From NCBI GenBank assembly GCA_965223825.1, contig OZ245018.1:682001-746000 (forward strand): a stretch of 64,000 nucleotides of DNA. The letters are read 5' to 3'. Positions within the stretch are counted from its first letter, which is position 1. Every line of letters starts with the position of its first letter. The notes beneath the pieces are model-generated. The model made no database searches, had not been told where the DNA came from, and was given only the letters and a program-made list of their open reading frames with translations. The translations under genes and the position numbers were made by a program. This document shows positions 53,233 to 63,056 of this stretch, in pieces. This stretch comes from CAJXQU01 sp965223825 (GTDB lineage Bacteria; Pseudomonadota; Gammaproteobacteria; CAJXQU01).

Positions 53233-54297
53233 ATGCAAACACCCGCTTTTCTTATTAACGTTTCTCAGTGTATCGCGCGGCTTGATCAGTTCCGTGATCT
53301 AAGACAAAAAACACGTTTTAAATTACTTTATTCGATCAAGTCTTTATCGGAACCTGAATTGCTCAAACGCATGTTGCCGCATCTGGATGGCTTTTGTGTC
53401 AGCTCTCTGTACGAAGCACAACTGGCGCATGATGTGATCATGCAGCAAACACCCGAGCAGCAGCACGAACGCAATCATGAAATTCATCTCAGCACGCCGG
53501 GTTTACGTGAAGAACAATTATCCGAACTGGCGCATGTGTGTGACGTGATCAACTTCAATTCAGAAACGCAGCGTGCGCGTTATGCCACGCATATTATTGA
53601 AGATGTCGTACTGGGATTACGCCTTAATCCAGAACGATCTTTTTTAAATGATGATCGCTACGATCCATGTCGCCCAGCCTCAAAACTTGGTGTGCCGTTT
53701 CATCGTGTGGGATCATTGGCTGGATTAAAAGGTGTGCATTTTCATACCTTATTTAATTGTGATCAGGTCGCCCCCCTCGCGGAAACGTTAAAACTGATCG
53801 AAGCGAAATTTTCTAATCAGCTAAACGAACTTGACTGGATCAACCTAGGAGGCGGTTACGTTTTTAGTCAGCAAGAACAAATTGCAGAATTTGAAACGAT
53901 CGTTTGTCACTTGGTGGAGACGTACGATCTCATCGTCTATTTTGAACCGGGTAAAGGCATTGTCGATCATGCCGGGTCAATGCACACTAGCGTGATCGAT
54001 CTGTTCGAACGCGACGGACAATTTATTGCTGTTTTGGATACGTCCGTCGTACATCTACCCGAAATTTTTGAATATCAAACTTCACCAATCATTCAACAAC
54101 ATAATCCGCAAGGAACTTGGTCGTGTTTATTAGTTGGGTGTAGTTGTAAAAGCGGTGATGTGTTTGGAGAATATCGGTTTGATCAACCGTTAGAAATTGG
54201 AGCGGAAATTGTAATCGAAAATGTTGGGGCGTATTCGATTGTAAAGGCAAGTCGATTTAATGGGATTGAGATGCCGGATATTCTCTTATCTGAATGA
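53233..54297 (+). CDS. nspC: Carboxynorspermidine decarboxylase NspC
   Basis: 354-aa PLP-dependent alanine-racemase-fold decarboxylase. It forms norspermidine (or spermidine from carboxyspermidine) in the alternative polyamine pathway of many gammaproteobacteria. PLP lysine is in KLLYSIKSLS near residue 36; LNWINLGGGYVF-type sequence ELDWINLGGGYVFSQ and FEPGKGIVDHAG bind PLP phosphate and substrate; CSCKSGDVFGEY carries the active-site Cys. The companion carboxynorspermidine synthase is not adjacent. A divergent clpB promoter lies upstream. Confidence 0.94.
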   Translation: MQTPAFLINVSQCIARLDQFRDLRQKTRFKLLYSIKSLSEPELLKRMLPHLDGFCVSSLYEAQLAHDVIMQQTPEQQHERNHEIHLSTPGLREEQLSELAHVCDVINFNSETQRARYATHIIEDVVLGLRLNPERSFLNDDRYDPCRPASKLGVPFHRVGSLAGLKGVHFHTLFNCDQVAPLAETLKLIEAKFSNQLNELDWINLGGGYVFSQQEQIAEFETIVCHLVETYDLIVYFEPGKGIVDHAGSMHTSVIDLFERDGQFIAVLDTSVVHLPEIFEYQTSPIIQQHNPQGTWSCLLVGCSCKSGDVFGEYRFDQPLEIGAEIVIENVGAYSIVKASRFNGIEMPDILLSE

Positions 54298-54472
54298 GGT
54301 TCTTAAAAAACACCCGGGTATTCAAATATTATTTATATAAGCGCATATGTTGAATATATAATTCTGTGCCACTCGACTTTGTGATGTACAGTGGAATCAG
54401 AATGGGATAATAAATAATCTCTTTAATTTTTCACGCTGTCTGATATTTATTTAGCCTCTTTTTCCTTTTTAA

Positions 54473-55654
54473 TCAAACTTTTTCTGTGACGGGTACGAGT
54501 TTAGGTGTCACTATCCAGCGGAGTAGTGGTGCGAGGAGTGCGCAGGCGAAGATGATCATGGCCATGGGTTTTGGGGTGCCGTCGCCGATGGCGCTGACGA
54601 GCGCGCCGACTAGGGCGGAGAGGCCGAAGCTGCATGCGCCAAGGAGCGCGGTGGCGGTGGCGCTGTTGTGGGGAAAGTGTTCGATCGCACCGGCCATCGC
54701 GTTGGAGACGATGAAGCTGAGTGAGCCTACGAATAAGATGATCAGCGGTGCGACGATGTAGATTAACGGTGTTGCACTGAGGAAGATGTAGAGAAATAAG
54801 AGGCTTGCGAGAATAAACTGAATTGTCTGGCCAATGATCAGCAGTTGATGTGATTTTATTCGTTGGAGTAGGTGCACATTAAGGCGGTTGATCAGAATCA
54901 TGCCGATCACGTTCGCGCCGAACAGGAACGGATAGGCGGCTTCACTGATCGCAAAATAGCCCATGTAAACCGAAGGCGAGGAGGTGATGAAGGTAAACAT
55001 CGCGCTATACGCGAGGCTCATGGAGAATAAATACCCAAGCGCTTCGCGATGTGAAAGCACTTGCCAGTAACGTTGTAAGGTGGGGGTTTTATGCGTTGTT
55101 TGAATGCGAGTTTCGTTAATCGTGAAATGAGCAAGTACGGCAATGACCAGACCGTAAGTGAGTAAGAAACTGAAGATCGCGCGCCAGCCCGAAAGGTGCA
55201 AAATTACCGTGCCGAGTAGCGGCGCAAGTAAGGGAGCGAGCATCATGATCACGGCTACGTGCGCAAGATTCCGCGCACTTTCTTGGCCGCTGCTGAGATC
55301 GCGAATGATCGCGCTGGTATTGACGACGGCAATGCCGCTGCCGATGGCTTGTAAAAAACGAAATCCCCATAACACGTCAATCGAATTTGCAAAGATAATC
55401 GGAACAGTGCCTAAACTGAATAAAATTAAGCCCATTGATATCCCTGCACGTCGCCCGAAGTGATCGGATAGTGGCCCGCCGAGAATTTGTCCAATCGCAA
55501 AGCCACCCAAATAAATACTCAGGGAGAGTTCGATATCGTGAATAGAGACGCCAAAATCCTGCCCCATCGCAGGCATGGCCGGTAAGTAAGCGTCAATCGA
55601 CAGCGGTGCAAGTGCAGAAAGTGCGGACAGTAATAGGATTAAAAATTTTTGCAT
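54473..55654 (-). CDS. Bcr/CflA-type MFS drug efflux transporter
   Basis: 393 aa with twelve membrane segments. LSALSALAPLSIDAYLPAMP opens the family's first helix and GPLSDHFGRRAGISMGL is the MFS loop-2-3 motif. The FGVSIHDIELSLSIYL and GSGIAVVNTSAIIRDL segments match Bcr/CflA transporters (bicyclomycin, chloramphenicol, sulphonamide and cysteine exporters). The substrate here is unknown. It stands alone, with 176 bp after nspC. Confidence 0.92.
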   Translation of the reverse strand: MQKFLILLLSALSALAPLSIDAYLPAMPAMGQDFGVSIHDIELSLSIYLGGFAIGQILGGPLSDHFGRRAGISMGLILFSLGTVPIIFANSIDVLWGFRFLQAIGSGIAVVNTSAIIRDLSSGQESARNLAHVAVIMMLAPLLAPLLGTVILHLSGWRAIFSFLLTYGLVIAVLAHFTINETRIQTTHKTPTLQRYWQVLSHREALGYLFSMSLAYSAMFTFITSSPSVYMGYFAISEAAYPFLFGANVIGMILINRLNVHLLQRIKSHQLLIIGQTIQFILASLLFLYIFLSATPLIYIVAPLIILFVGSLSFIVSNAMAGAIEHFPHNSATATALLGACSFGLSALVGALVSAIGDGTPKPMAMIIFACALLAPLLRWIVTPKLVPVTEKV

Positions 55655-55937
55655 AAGTCTGAGCTTGGTTTCTATGATGCTTCTTATCGGGGTGACTTAA
55701 GAGTGTGGTCTTTTGTAGATTAAGTTGGCATTAATGCTGAGTGCGGCGCGCGATCGTGGTGATCACGATAATCAATAATCAACCTTAGCATGAATCCTGA
55801 TCCAGCATTGGTTGACGCAGTGTTCAGTTTTTCCTGTTTGTGAACGCTGTGTCTTTGCGTAGGTTTACGTTTGGTGTAAGAGAATCGCGTATACTTTTTA
55901 TTGCGTTGCACAATAACTAAAAAGATAGGAGTAAGTT
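55655..55937. other. 283-bp gap upstream of the CitE-like gene
   Basis: No gene supported; short reading frames here lack similarity and a ribosome site. It contains a small inverted repeat ATCGTG-GTGAT-CACGAT (55753-55769), a -10-like TATACT (55890-55895) and the ribosome site AGGAG before the CitE-like ATG. The Bcr-type gene's own promoter must also be here on the other strand. Confidence 0.5.
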
Positions 55938-56816
55938 ATGCCTAGAACGTTTCTCGCACTTCGTAGTGTGTTGTATGTGCCGGGTTCTAACCCGCGTGCG
56001 ATGGAGAAAACAAAATCACTGGCGGCAGATGGTATTATTTTTGATTTGGAAGATGCGGTCGCACCCGGTGCGAAACTGGAAGCACGTGATCGGGTGTGCA
56101 AGTTCGTGAAAGCAGGGGGCTTTGGTAAGCGGCAGGTTGTGATCAGGGTAAACTCCTTGGCCTCGTCTTGGGGCTATGGTGACCTGGTCTTCGCGGCGAA
56201 AAGCGGGGCGACAGCCGTGCTTATCCCCAAGGTAGAAAGCGGTGATATGGTGCGTCAAACTGAGCAGATCTTGAACAATTTCGGCGCAGATGAGATGGAG
56301 ATCTGGTGCATGATGGAAACGCCGCGCGGTATGTTGCACGCGGAAGAAATCGCCACCGCCAGTCCACGCATTCGGGCATTGGTAATGGGCACGTCTGATC
56401 TGGCGAAAGATCTCGGTGCGAGCCACACGCGTGAACGATTACCGTTCGTAACCAGTCTGGGATTATGTTTACTTGCTGCACGTGCGGCGGACGTGGCGAT
56501 CGTTGATGGTGTGCAACTCGATCTGTCCGATGGTGAGGCGTTTGAAGAAGTCTGTAAACAAGGTTTAGAAATGGGTTTTGATGGCAAAACGCTGATCCAT
56601 CCGAAAACGATCAACATGGCGAATGAAATTTTCGCACCATCAGAAGATGATATCGCGCTTGCCAAGCGCATCATCGAAGCGCATAAAATTGCGGAAGATA
56701 AAGGTGAAGGTGTTGTCGTATTAGATGGCCGACTGATCGAGAACTTACATGTTGAAGGCGCTCGCCGAACGATCTTGCTGTCTAAAGCCATTGCAACGAT
56801 GCACGCAGAAGCATAA
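55938..56816 (+). CDS. HpcH/HpaI aldolase-family CoA ester lyase (CitE/Mcl-like)
   Basis: 292-aa TIM-barrel lyase. LRSVLYVPGSNPRAMEKTKS, GIIFDLEDAVAPGAK (metal Glu/Asp) and VIRVNSLAS carry the CitE/malyl-CoA lyase signatures; IWCMMETPRGMLHAEEIA supplies the second metal Glu, and GMSFDGKTLIHP-like MGFDGKTLIHPKTI is present. Family members cleave citryl-, malyl- or methylmalyl-CoA; there are no citrate lyase subunits CitD/CitF here, so a stand-alone malyl-/citramalyl-CoA lyase-like role is likelier. Strong Shine-Dalgarno TAGGAGTAAG upstream. Confidence 0.9.
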   Translation: MPRTFLALRSVLYVPGSNPRAMEKTKSLAADGIIFDLEDAVAPGAKLEARDRVCKFVKAGGFGKRQVVIRVNSLASSWGYGDLVFAAKSGATAVLIPKVESGDMVRQTEQILNNFGADEMEIWCMMETPRGMLHAEEIATASPRIRALVMGTSDLAKDLGASHTRERLPFVTSLGLCLLAARAADVAIVDGVQLDLSDGEAFEEVCKQGLEMGFDGKTLIHPKTINMANEIFAPSEDDIALAKRIIEAHKIAEDKGEGVVVLDGRLIENLHVEGARRTILLSKAIATMHAEA

Positions 56817-57041
56817 GTTTTTCCGAAGTATTCCGCTACATTAATTAGCTAAGTGAATTAGCACCGTACCCGATCACCCTTCATCAGACCGGGTCCGGTG
56901 TTCTCGTTACGTTGTCGCATTCCCACGTTCAACGGTCAAATTACCTGTTTAAGTTCATCGCATTTTTGCCGACATAGTGTGTTAGATAAGGAAATTTTTT
57001 ATAACACATTGGAGCAAGCAACGGCGCTAAGCCTAATTGAT

Positions 57042-58379
57042 ATGAACGCCCTTCTGACACAACCGCTTGTAATTGGCCTACTTCTTCTGACCGTGATCAG
57101 TATTTGCCTGTTACTTTGGCAGCTACGGCAAAATAGCCAGACAAAGGCGTTACTCCATTCTTTTTTACCTGATGAAGCAAAGCAAAAACTGGGTAAACAA
57201 CGCAGTGTAAAAAAACTTCTGATCGGACTCCGGAAACAATTAATAACGACGGTTGATCAGGCTAAACAGATCAAACTGGATACCGAAACACAGAATAAAG
57301 TGATCGCCTATCACAACCGAAAACTGCAGGCCGTCATGCAGGTTTATCCCGACGGCTTAGTCACACTCGACGAAAGTGGTGTGGCTACATTTGCGAATGA
57401 AAAACTGGCGAATTTGATCGGTTTATCCAGCGATAAAATCATCGGTAATATGCCGCATGATTGGTGTAAAAATCAAAAGGTCATGAGTTTATTAGTGCGT
57501 TATGAAGGCAACGTTACGCGCTTAAGGCGTGCAGAAACAGTGGAGTATTCACCAGACGATAAACCGGATAAAACCATTCAAGTGAGTGCGTCGCCGATTG
57601 CCCTACCGACAAACCCCGATCTGACCGTGGGTATTTTAATTTTATTCCGAGATGTCACGGCGGAAGCAATGGCACGTCGCTCACGTGATGATTTTGTTGC
57701 GCATGTTTCGCACGAATTAAAGTCACCGCTGAATATTATCAAAATGCACAGCGAGCTTTTATTAGATGTGGGTGACGATGCCGAACAAAGAATCATGGGC
57801 ATTAATGTGATCAATGATGAAGTGGAACGTGTCTCCACAATGGTGACGGATTTACTGAATATCACGCGGCTTGAAGTGGGTAATGTCAGCATCAATCGTA
57901 AGCGAATACGTTTCCGGGATTTCCTTGCAGACATCTTTGAGAATATGAAACGCGCTGGTGAAAAAGACGGAATTAAATTCAATCTGAATTTACCGGGGTC
58001 GATTCCACCTTTATCGATAGATAAAGATCTGATGCGAATTGCCTTCAATAATATTTTATCAAATGCAATTAAATATAACGATAAAGGTGGCTTGGTCACT
58101 ATGGAAGTGGAAGAGGTCGACAATAACGTTCAGATCAGGATCTCGGATACAGGTATCGGTATTTCAGCAGAAGATCAGAAAAAAATCTTCCAGAAATTTT
58201 ATCGATCAGAAGATGATGAAGTGACCAGTCGTAATGGACATGGTTTGGGCTTGTCACTAGCACACGAAATTATTGTTTTACACAACGGACGCTTAACGGT
58301 TGAGAGTGAACGTGGTAAAGGCACAACATTTACGATTGAGATAGCAAAAACATCAACACTTTTAAAAGAAGCAGGTTAA
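57042..58379 (+). CDS. Membrane PAS sensor histidine kinase
   Basis: 445 aa from the ATG at 57042; upstream in-frame codons give an N-terminal extension that looks non-coding, though TTG or GTG starts (57009, 56979) cannot be excluded. One transmembrane helix (residues ~7-27), a coiled stretch, a PAS domain (VYPDGLVTLDESGVATFANE), HisKA with FVAHVSHELKSPLNIIK (phospho-His) and a complete HATPase: N box NNILSNAIKYND, G1 ISDTGIGIS, G2 NGHGLGLSLAHEI. It heads the receiver-GGDEF/EAL-ATPase-GspF operon. Confidence 0.92.
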   Translation: MNALLTQPLVIGLLLLTVISICLLLWQLRQNSQTKALLHSFLPDEAKQKLGKQRSVKKLLIGLRKQLITTVDQAKQIKLDTETQNKVIAYHNRKLQAVMQVYPDGLVTLDESGVATFANEKLANLIGLSSDKIIGNMPHDWCKNQKVMSLLVRYEGNVTRLRRAETVEYSPDDKPDKTIQVSASPIALPTNPDLTVGILILFRDVTAEAMARRSRDDFVAHVSHELKSPLNIIKMHSELLLDVGDDAEQRIMGINVINDEVERVSTMVTDLLNITRLEVGNVSINRKRIRFRDFLADIFENMKRAGEKDGIKFNLNLPGSIPPLSIDKDLMRIAFNNILSNAIKYNDKGGLVTMEVEEVDNNVQIRISDTGIGISAEDQKKIFQKFYRSEDDEVTSRNGHGLGLSLAHEIIVLHNGRLTVESERGKGTTFTIEIAKTSTLLKEAG

Positions 58380-58453
58380 ATAAAAGATGATCAGTATTTC
58401 CAATGAAAGAGGGTTTGGGGTTTTATTGGTCAACGAAAACGCAGGAAGCAGAC

Positions 58454-58834
58454 ATGAATAAAGTATTACTCATCGACGACGAAGCACATGTGATTTCCGT
58501 GATTAAGCATTTCTTGATCAAGGCCGGCTACAGTGTGGATATTGCGAACAATGGTCTAGTGGGTTTGCAAAAAGTACGAAAAGAAATGCCAGACGTTGTC
58601 GTGTCAGATATTCAAATGCCGAAAATGAATGGCCAGGAATTTTGCGAAGCGTTTCGATCAGAATTTCCAGAAAGTGAGGCGTTAGTCATTATCATGACTT
58701 CGCGGACCGAACGTGATTTTCGTGAGTGGGCAGAACGTATGCACAATATTGAATTCATGGAAAAACCATTGAGCCCGAAAAAGCTTATGGCTCGTTTGGA
58801 TGAATATTTCTTAATTGAAGAAGTGGTTGTCTAA
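58454..58834 (+). CDS. Single-domain CheY-like response regulator
   Basis: 126 aa, a stand-alone receiver. The ATG at 58454 is supported by GCAGGAAG 5-13 nt upstream and by MNKVLLIDDEAHVISVIK; the phospho-acceptor is the Asp in VVSDIQMPKMNG, with Thr in IIMTSRTERD and Lys in MEKPLSPKKL. No output domain, so it must act by protein contact. It starts 75 bp after the kinase stop, and the GGDEF/EAL gene starts 1 bp after its stop, so it is the probable partner of the upstream kinase. Confidence 0.93.
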   Translation: MNKVLLIDDEAHVISVIKHFLIKAGYSVDIANNGLVGLQKVRKEMPDVVVSDIQMPKMNGQEFCEAFRSEFPESEALVIIMTSRTERDFREWAERMHNIEFMEKPLSPKKLMARLDEYFLIEEVVV

Positions 58835-58835
58835 C

Positions 58836-61013
58836 ATGTTGGACTTTAACACACTCGATGTTGCCCGCTACGAAGGGTTATTTTCACATTTATTAGGTGT
58901 TGAGATTGAACTCAGCTTAGTAGATCAGAGTGGTGTATTGCATACAGATCTTATCTCTTATGATGATGCGGATAGTGCAGAATTAAAAAAAGAATGGTCC
59001 AACCTTTTATATCAAACACGGCGGTTACGATCACCGAATGATGAAGCGGTTTGGGTGACTCCAATCGTGCTCGGCGCTGAAGAAAAAGTATTTTGGTTAC
59101 GACTGCAAACAAGAAAATCATTTGAGCATTTCACGAAAATGCTTGAAGGCAACTTGAAAACGATGTTGAGTGATATTGCACATTGCTTAGCGGATGACTT
59201 TCATCAACACTCGGCAATTTCAGCCATGTCGAATGAGCTTGCGGCACGCTATGAAGAAGTTAACTTAGTTTATGCCTTGGATGAAATTTGGCAAAATTCT
59301 GAAAAATATCAAGAAAATGAAGCTATAGAGCAAATCCTTTCTGAGAGTACACAATACACATCGAACGATGGTGTTGTTCTAATCATTCCTGAGAACCAGT
59401 TAGAACTGTCTTATTGTAAAGCTGAAGAAAAAGATTTCGATGAAACGTTGACCTTATTACGAACGAATATTTATCCACTGATGACAGCAGAGCCGCGATC
59501 ATTAGTACAAAATCGTGATGAATGGTCAGAAAAGCATCCTGAGTCAGATGATATTCCATATCAACTTGTGATCTCGAAAATTGAAAACCATAACCAACAA
59601 ATGATTGGGATTTTGGTTTTCTTTAATCACCTTTCTCGACCGCATTATACCAATACCGATCGTCGTTTGTGTGAGTTGCTCGCGCGCGAGATCAGTAAAA
59701 TTTATCAATCAAAACGTGATCCATTAACCGGTTTGGTGAATCGTAGTTCGTTCGAAGTGTCGTTGAATAAATTAGTGAAAAATCCTATTGAAGGTCACTA
59801 TCATTCATTAATTTATTTCGATATTGATCGGTTTCAAATTGTTAATGATAACTGGGGGCATGCTGAAGGTGATCGTCTACTTCGACAAGTCTCAGCATTA
59901 GTTCGTAATAAGCTGAATAGAGATGTGCTTGCTGCTCGCTTGGGTGGTGATGAGTTCGGGATCATTCTTGAAAATGTCGCGGGGGAAGAAGCTGTCGCAG
60001 TGGCCGAAAAGCTTCGTCGCGGAATCCAAGAGCTCTATTTTATGTCTCACGGGCAAGTGTTTGAAGTGTCTTGTAGTTTTGGTGTAGCTGAAATCGATCC
60101 CGACTTTAGTGACATTATTGATGTACTAACCGCTGCGGATGTTGCCTGCCATTTGGTGAAAGAAAAGGGTAAAAATGCGGTGCGTTTATATCAGCCAAAT
60201 GATAAAGAATTAATCGCGCATCATGATCAAATTATCTGGGCAAGCCGAATTAAAAGTTCACTGGATGATGAGCAGTTTGAGCTCTTCGCCCAAGCGATTA
60301 CACCGTTATCTGATCCGTACGGTAAACCCAATCATTTTGAAATTCTTGTTCGTTTACGTGACGAGAATGGCAATATCGTGTCGCCCGGTGTGTTTATCCC
60401 AGCAGCTGAGCGCTATAACTTAATGCCATTACTTGATCGTTGGGTACTGAAAACAACGCTTGAGCAATTAAGAAAGTTTAATAATGAGGATTCGCAGAGA
60501 AAAGTATCGGTATCAATCAATATTTCCGGTCAATCATTAAGTGAAGATTCGTTTTTACAATACGCCTATTCAGAAATCTCTAAAAGCGGGATTGATACAC
60601 ACAGAATCTGTTTGGAAATAACAGAAACTGCCGCTGTTGGTAACCTTGATCAAGCTCTGAAGTTTATCGAAACCCTCCGCGAAATTGGTTGTTTATTCGC
60701 GTTAGATGATTTCGGTAGCGGCATGAGTTCATTTGGTTATTTGAAAAACTTGCCGGTTGATTATTTAAAACTTGATGGGATTTTTATCAAAGACATTACA
60801 CAGAATGAAGTCGATCAAGTCATGGTTAAATCGATTCATTATGTTGCGCAAGCGATGGGTTTAAAAACCATCGCGGAATATGTTGAAGATGAATCGGTGC
60901 TGATCGCCGTTCGTGAACTCGGTATTGATTACGCTCAAGGTTATGGTATTGATAAACCCGGTTTGTTTCTTGATAAGCTGGACGTGAATGTAGCTGATAG
61001 GCTCGGTGTCTAA
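58836..61013 (+). CDS. GGDEF-EAL c-di-GMP cyclase/phosphodiesterase
   Basis: 725 aa. The N-terminal ~300 residues form a GAF-like or unassigned sensory region. GGDEF domain at residues ~300-460: RDPLTGLVNRSSFEVSL and RLGGDEFGIIL are intact, so cyclase activity is possible. EAL domain ~480-720: the signature is E-I-L (EILVRLRDE) rather than E-A-L, but the metal and catalytic residues in SINISG, EITETA, LDDFGSGMSSFGYL, LKLDGIFIK, IAEYVED and YAQGYGI are kept, so phosphodiesterase activity is plausible. It overlaps the ATPase gene by one base (TAATG), coupling the two. Confidence 0.94.
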   Translation: MLDFNTLDVARYEGLFSHLLGVEIELSLVDQSGVLHTDLISYDDADSAELKKEWSNLLYQTRRLRSPNDEAVWVTPIVLGAEEKVFWLRLQTRKSFEHFTKMLEGNLKTMLSDIAHCLADDFHQHSAISAMSNELAARYEEVNLVYALDEIWQNSEKYQENEAIEQILSESTQYTSNDGVVLIIPENQLELSYCKAEEKDFDETLTLLRTNIYPLMTAEPRSLVQNRDEWSEKHPESDDIPYQLVISKIENHNQQMIGILVFFNHLSRPHYTNTDRRLCELLAREISKIYQSKRDPLTGLVNRSSFEVSLNKLVKNPIEGHYHSLIYFDIDRFQIVNDNWGHAEGDRLLRQVSALVRNKLNRDVLAARLGGDEFGIILENVAGEEAVAVAEKLRRGIQELYFMSHGQVFEVSCSFGVAEIDPDFSDIIDVLTAADVACHLVKEKGKNAVRLYQPNDKELIAHHDQIIWASRIKSSLDDEQFELFAQAITPLSDPYGKPNHFEILVRLRDENGNIVSPGVFIPAAERYNLMPLLDRWVLKTTLEQLRKFNNEDSQRKVSVSINISGQSLSEDSFLQYAYSEISKSGIDTHRICLEITETAAVGNLDQALKFIETLREIGCLFALDDFGSGMSSFGYLKNLPVDYLKLDGIFIKDITQNEVDQVMVKSIHYVAQAMGLKTIAEYVEDESVLIAVRELGIDYAQGYGIDKPGLFLDKLDVNVADRLGV

Positions 61014-63055
61014 TGTTACAGGTTTTAAATGATCGCGTTGGTGTCGCGACACGCCTGCTGCCGAGCGAGACGTTAAATGACGAGGCGGCAATTCATGTAT
61101 TAAGTGATGCGATTAATGCATGTCTTGATCAACGTGAAAACTTGCTGATTATTGATCTTGTCAACGTGCCTACGTTGAATTCAAATGCGCTTGAGTTACT
61201 ACTCGATTCACAAGATAAACTCGCGCGTCGTGGTGGTGGTTTAACGCTCACGAGTGTTAATTCCATTAACCAAGATGTGTTGCGTATTACGGGTGTTAAT
61301 GATTACGTTGATATTCTTAGCGCAGGGCATGAAGAGATAGAATTACATTTCGCCTCTACCGAAAGCCTGATTAATTTACGGTTGGGTGATCTGTTGATTG
61401 AAGCAGGCCTAACCACAGAAGAAAATGTAGAAGAAGCTATTCGTTTACAAGCCGAAACGGGTAAACGGATGGGAGAAATTTTAGTTGAGCGTGAATGGGT
61501 GTCTGAAACGGACATGCTAAAAGTTCTCAGTCAACAGCTCGATGTGCCCTACACTTATCTGCGTGCTGGGGTTTACGATCTACAGATTAGTCACTTAGTT
61601 GATCAGGTTTTGGCAAAACGTTTAAAAGTCCTGCCGCTATTTAATGTGCGTGGCGTACTTACTCTTGCAACGTCTGACCCCCAAAGTATTCCCAGTTTTG
61701 ATGAAATCGAGCGCTTAACCGGATTAACAGTGCAGCCGGTCTTGGCGCGTGCGCAAGAGATTGAAGCGTGTATTAATGAAGCCTACGAGGGTGCCGTTGA
61801 GATCAACGCGTATGTGGGCGATCTGGAAGAAGATTTTGAACTGATCGATCAGGATATTGAAGGCGACTTCGCGAGTATTGATGAAGTCGCAAATGGATCG
61901 CCCGTTATAAATTTAGTGAACGCCGTGATCCAGCGCGCGATCCGCGATGGCGCGAGTGATATTCATATTGAACCATCGCGCAATAAAACACGCGTTCGTT
62001 TGCGGGTAGATGGTGTTTTATATGAAGTGATGACGGCGGCGATCGAAATGCATCCGGCGTTGGTGTCACGTCTTAAAGTCATGGCAAACCTTGATATTGC
62101 TGAACGGCGCTTACCGCAAGATGGACGTATTCAGGTGAGTACGCGAGGCAATGTGGTTGATTTGCGTTTTAGTTCTCTGCCTGGTGTCAACGGTGAAAAA
62201 ATTGTACTGCGTGTGCTAGATAAAAATCGCAGTATTTTAAGTATCGATAAACTTGGTATGAGTGAACATAACACGAATATGTTCACAAAATGTTTAACCC
62301 GAACGCATGGCTTAATGCTCGTAACTGGCCCGACCGGAAGTGGTAAAACGACGACGCTTTATTCTGCAATTGAGCATTTAAACAGTTCAGAAAAAAGTAT
62401 CGTGACGATTGAAGATCCAGTGGAATATCAACTGGATATTATTAATCAAAACCAAGTGCGTGATAAGGTTGGATTAACCTTTGCAAAATTACTTAAGCAC
62501 GTTTTACGACAAGACCCAGACATCATTATGGTGGGTGAAATTCGTGATCGTGAAACAGCGGAGATTGCGATTCAAGCGGCATTAACAGGCCATTTTGTAT
62601 TATCAACTTTGCACACCACTGATGCGATCGGTGCAGTCACTCGGTTATTAGATATGGGTGTTGAGCCGTATTTGTTATCTTCTGCGTTAGTTGGATCAAT
62701 GGCACAACGGTTGATCCGTAAGGTCTGCCCCGACTGTAAAACCAGTTATGTCGCACCTCCCGCACTTGTCGATGAAATGGGCTGGCAAGCAGATGATCAC
62801 ATTCGTCTGGTGAAAGGTCGTGGTTGTACGAGTTGTTACGATTCTGGTTATAAAGGGCGAATGGCAGTGCATGAATTTGTGCAAGTGAATTCGAACTTAC
62901 AAAACCTCATGACGGTGAATCCAAGTCGGGACGATCTCAATGCGTATCTATCACAGTCTGAAATTGTCACGATGTATCAAGATGGCATTGCACGCGTGCG
63001 CGAAGGCAAGACGACAATGGAAGAAGTGAAGCGGATCATTACTGAGGATCAATGA
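61013..63055 (+). CDS. Type II/IV-pilus-type assembly ATPase with N-terminal STAS-like and MshEN domains
   Basis: 680 aa. A STAS-like domain at residues ~5-105 (RENLLIIDLVNVPTLNSNAL; RRGGGLTLTSVNSINQDVL) is fused ahead of an MshEN domain, residues ~118-225: RLGDLLIEAGLTTEENVEEA and RMGEILVEREWVSETD follow the c-di-GMP-binding RLGxxL pattern of MshE. The GspE/PilB core has Walker A GPTGSGKT (439-446), Walker B RQDPDIIMVGEIRDRETAEI and four zinc Cys in CPDCK ... GCTSCYDSGYKG. It powers pilus or type II secretion assembly. The STAS site is NSNA, not the phosphorylatable DSSG. Confidence 0.93.
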   Translation: MLQVLNDRVGVATRLLPSETLNDEAAIHVLSDAINACLDQRENLLIIDLVNVPTLNSNALELLLDSQDKLARRGGGLTLTSVNSINQDVLRITGVNDYVDILSAGHEEIELHFASTESLINLRLGDLLIEAGLTTEENVEEAIRLQAETGKRMGEILVEREWVSETDMLKVLSQQLDVPYTYLRAGVYDLQISHLVDQVLAKRLKVLPLFNVRGVLTLATSDPQSIPSFDEIERLTGLTVQPVLARAQEIEACINEAYEGAVEINAYVGDLEEDFELIDQDIEGDFASIDEVANGSPVINLVNAVIQRAIRDGASDIHIEPSRNKTRVRLRVDGVLYEVMTAAIEMHPALVSRLKVMANLDIAERRLPQDGRIQVSTRGNVVDLRFSSLPGVNGEKIVLRVLDKNRSILSIDKLGMSEHNTNMFTKCLTRTHGLMLVTGPTGSGKTTTLYSAIEHLNSSEKSIVTIEDPVEYQLDIINQNQVRDKVGLTFAKLLKHVLRQDPDIIMVGEIRDRETAEIAIQAALTGHFVLSTLHTTDAIGAVTRLLDMGVEPYLLSSALVGSMAQRLIRKVCPDCKTSYVAPPALVDEMGWQADDHIRLVKGRGCTSCYDSGYKGRMAVHEFVQVNSNLQNLMTVNPSRDDLNAYLSQSEIVTMYQDGIARVREGKTTMEEVKRIITEDQ

Positions 63056-63056
63056 G

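Noticed and set aside
55720..55911. 63-residue minus-strand frame upstream of the CitE-like gene
   Set aside because: No ribosome-binding site, no recognisable domain, basic low-complexity composition; likely chance.
56817..56900. Hairpin ACCCG...CGGGT after the CitE-like gene
   Set aside because: Has a mismatch and lacks a U-tract; not called as a terminator.
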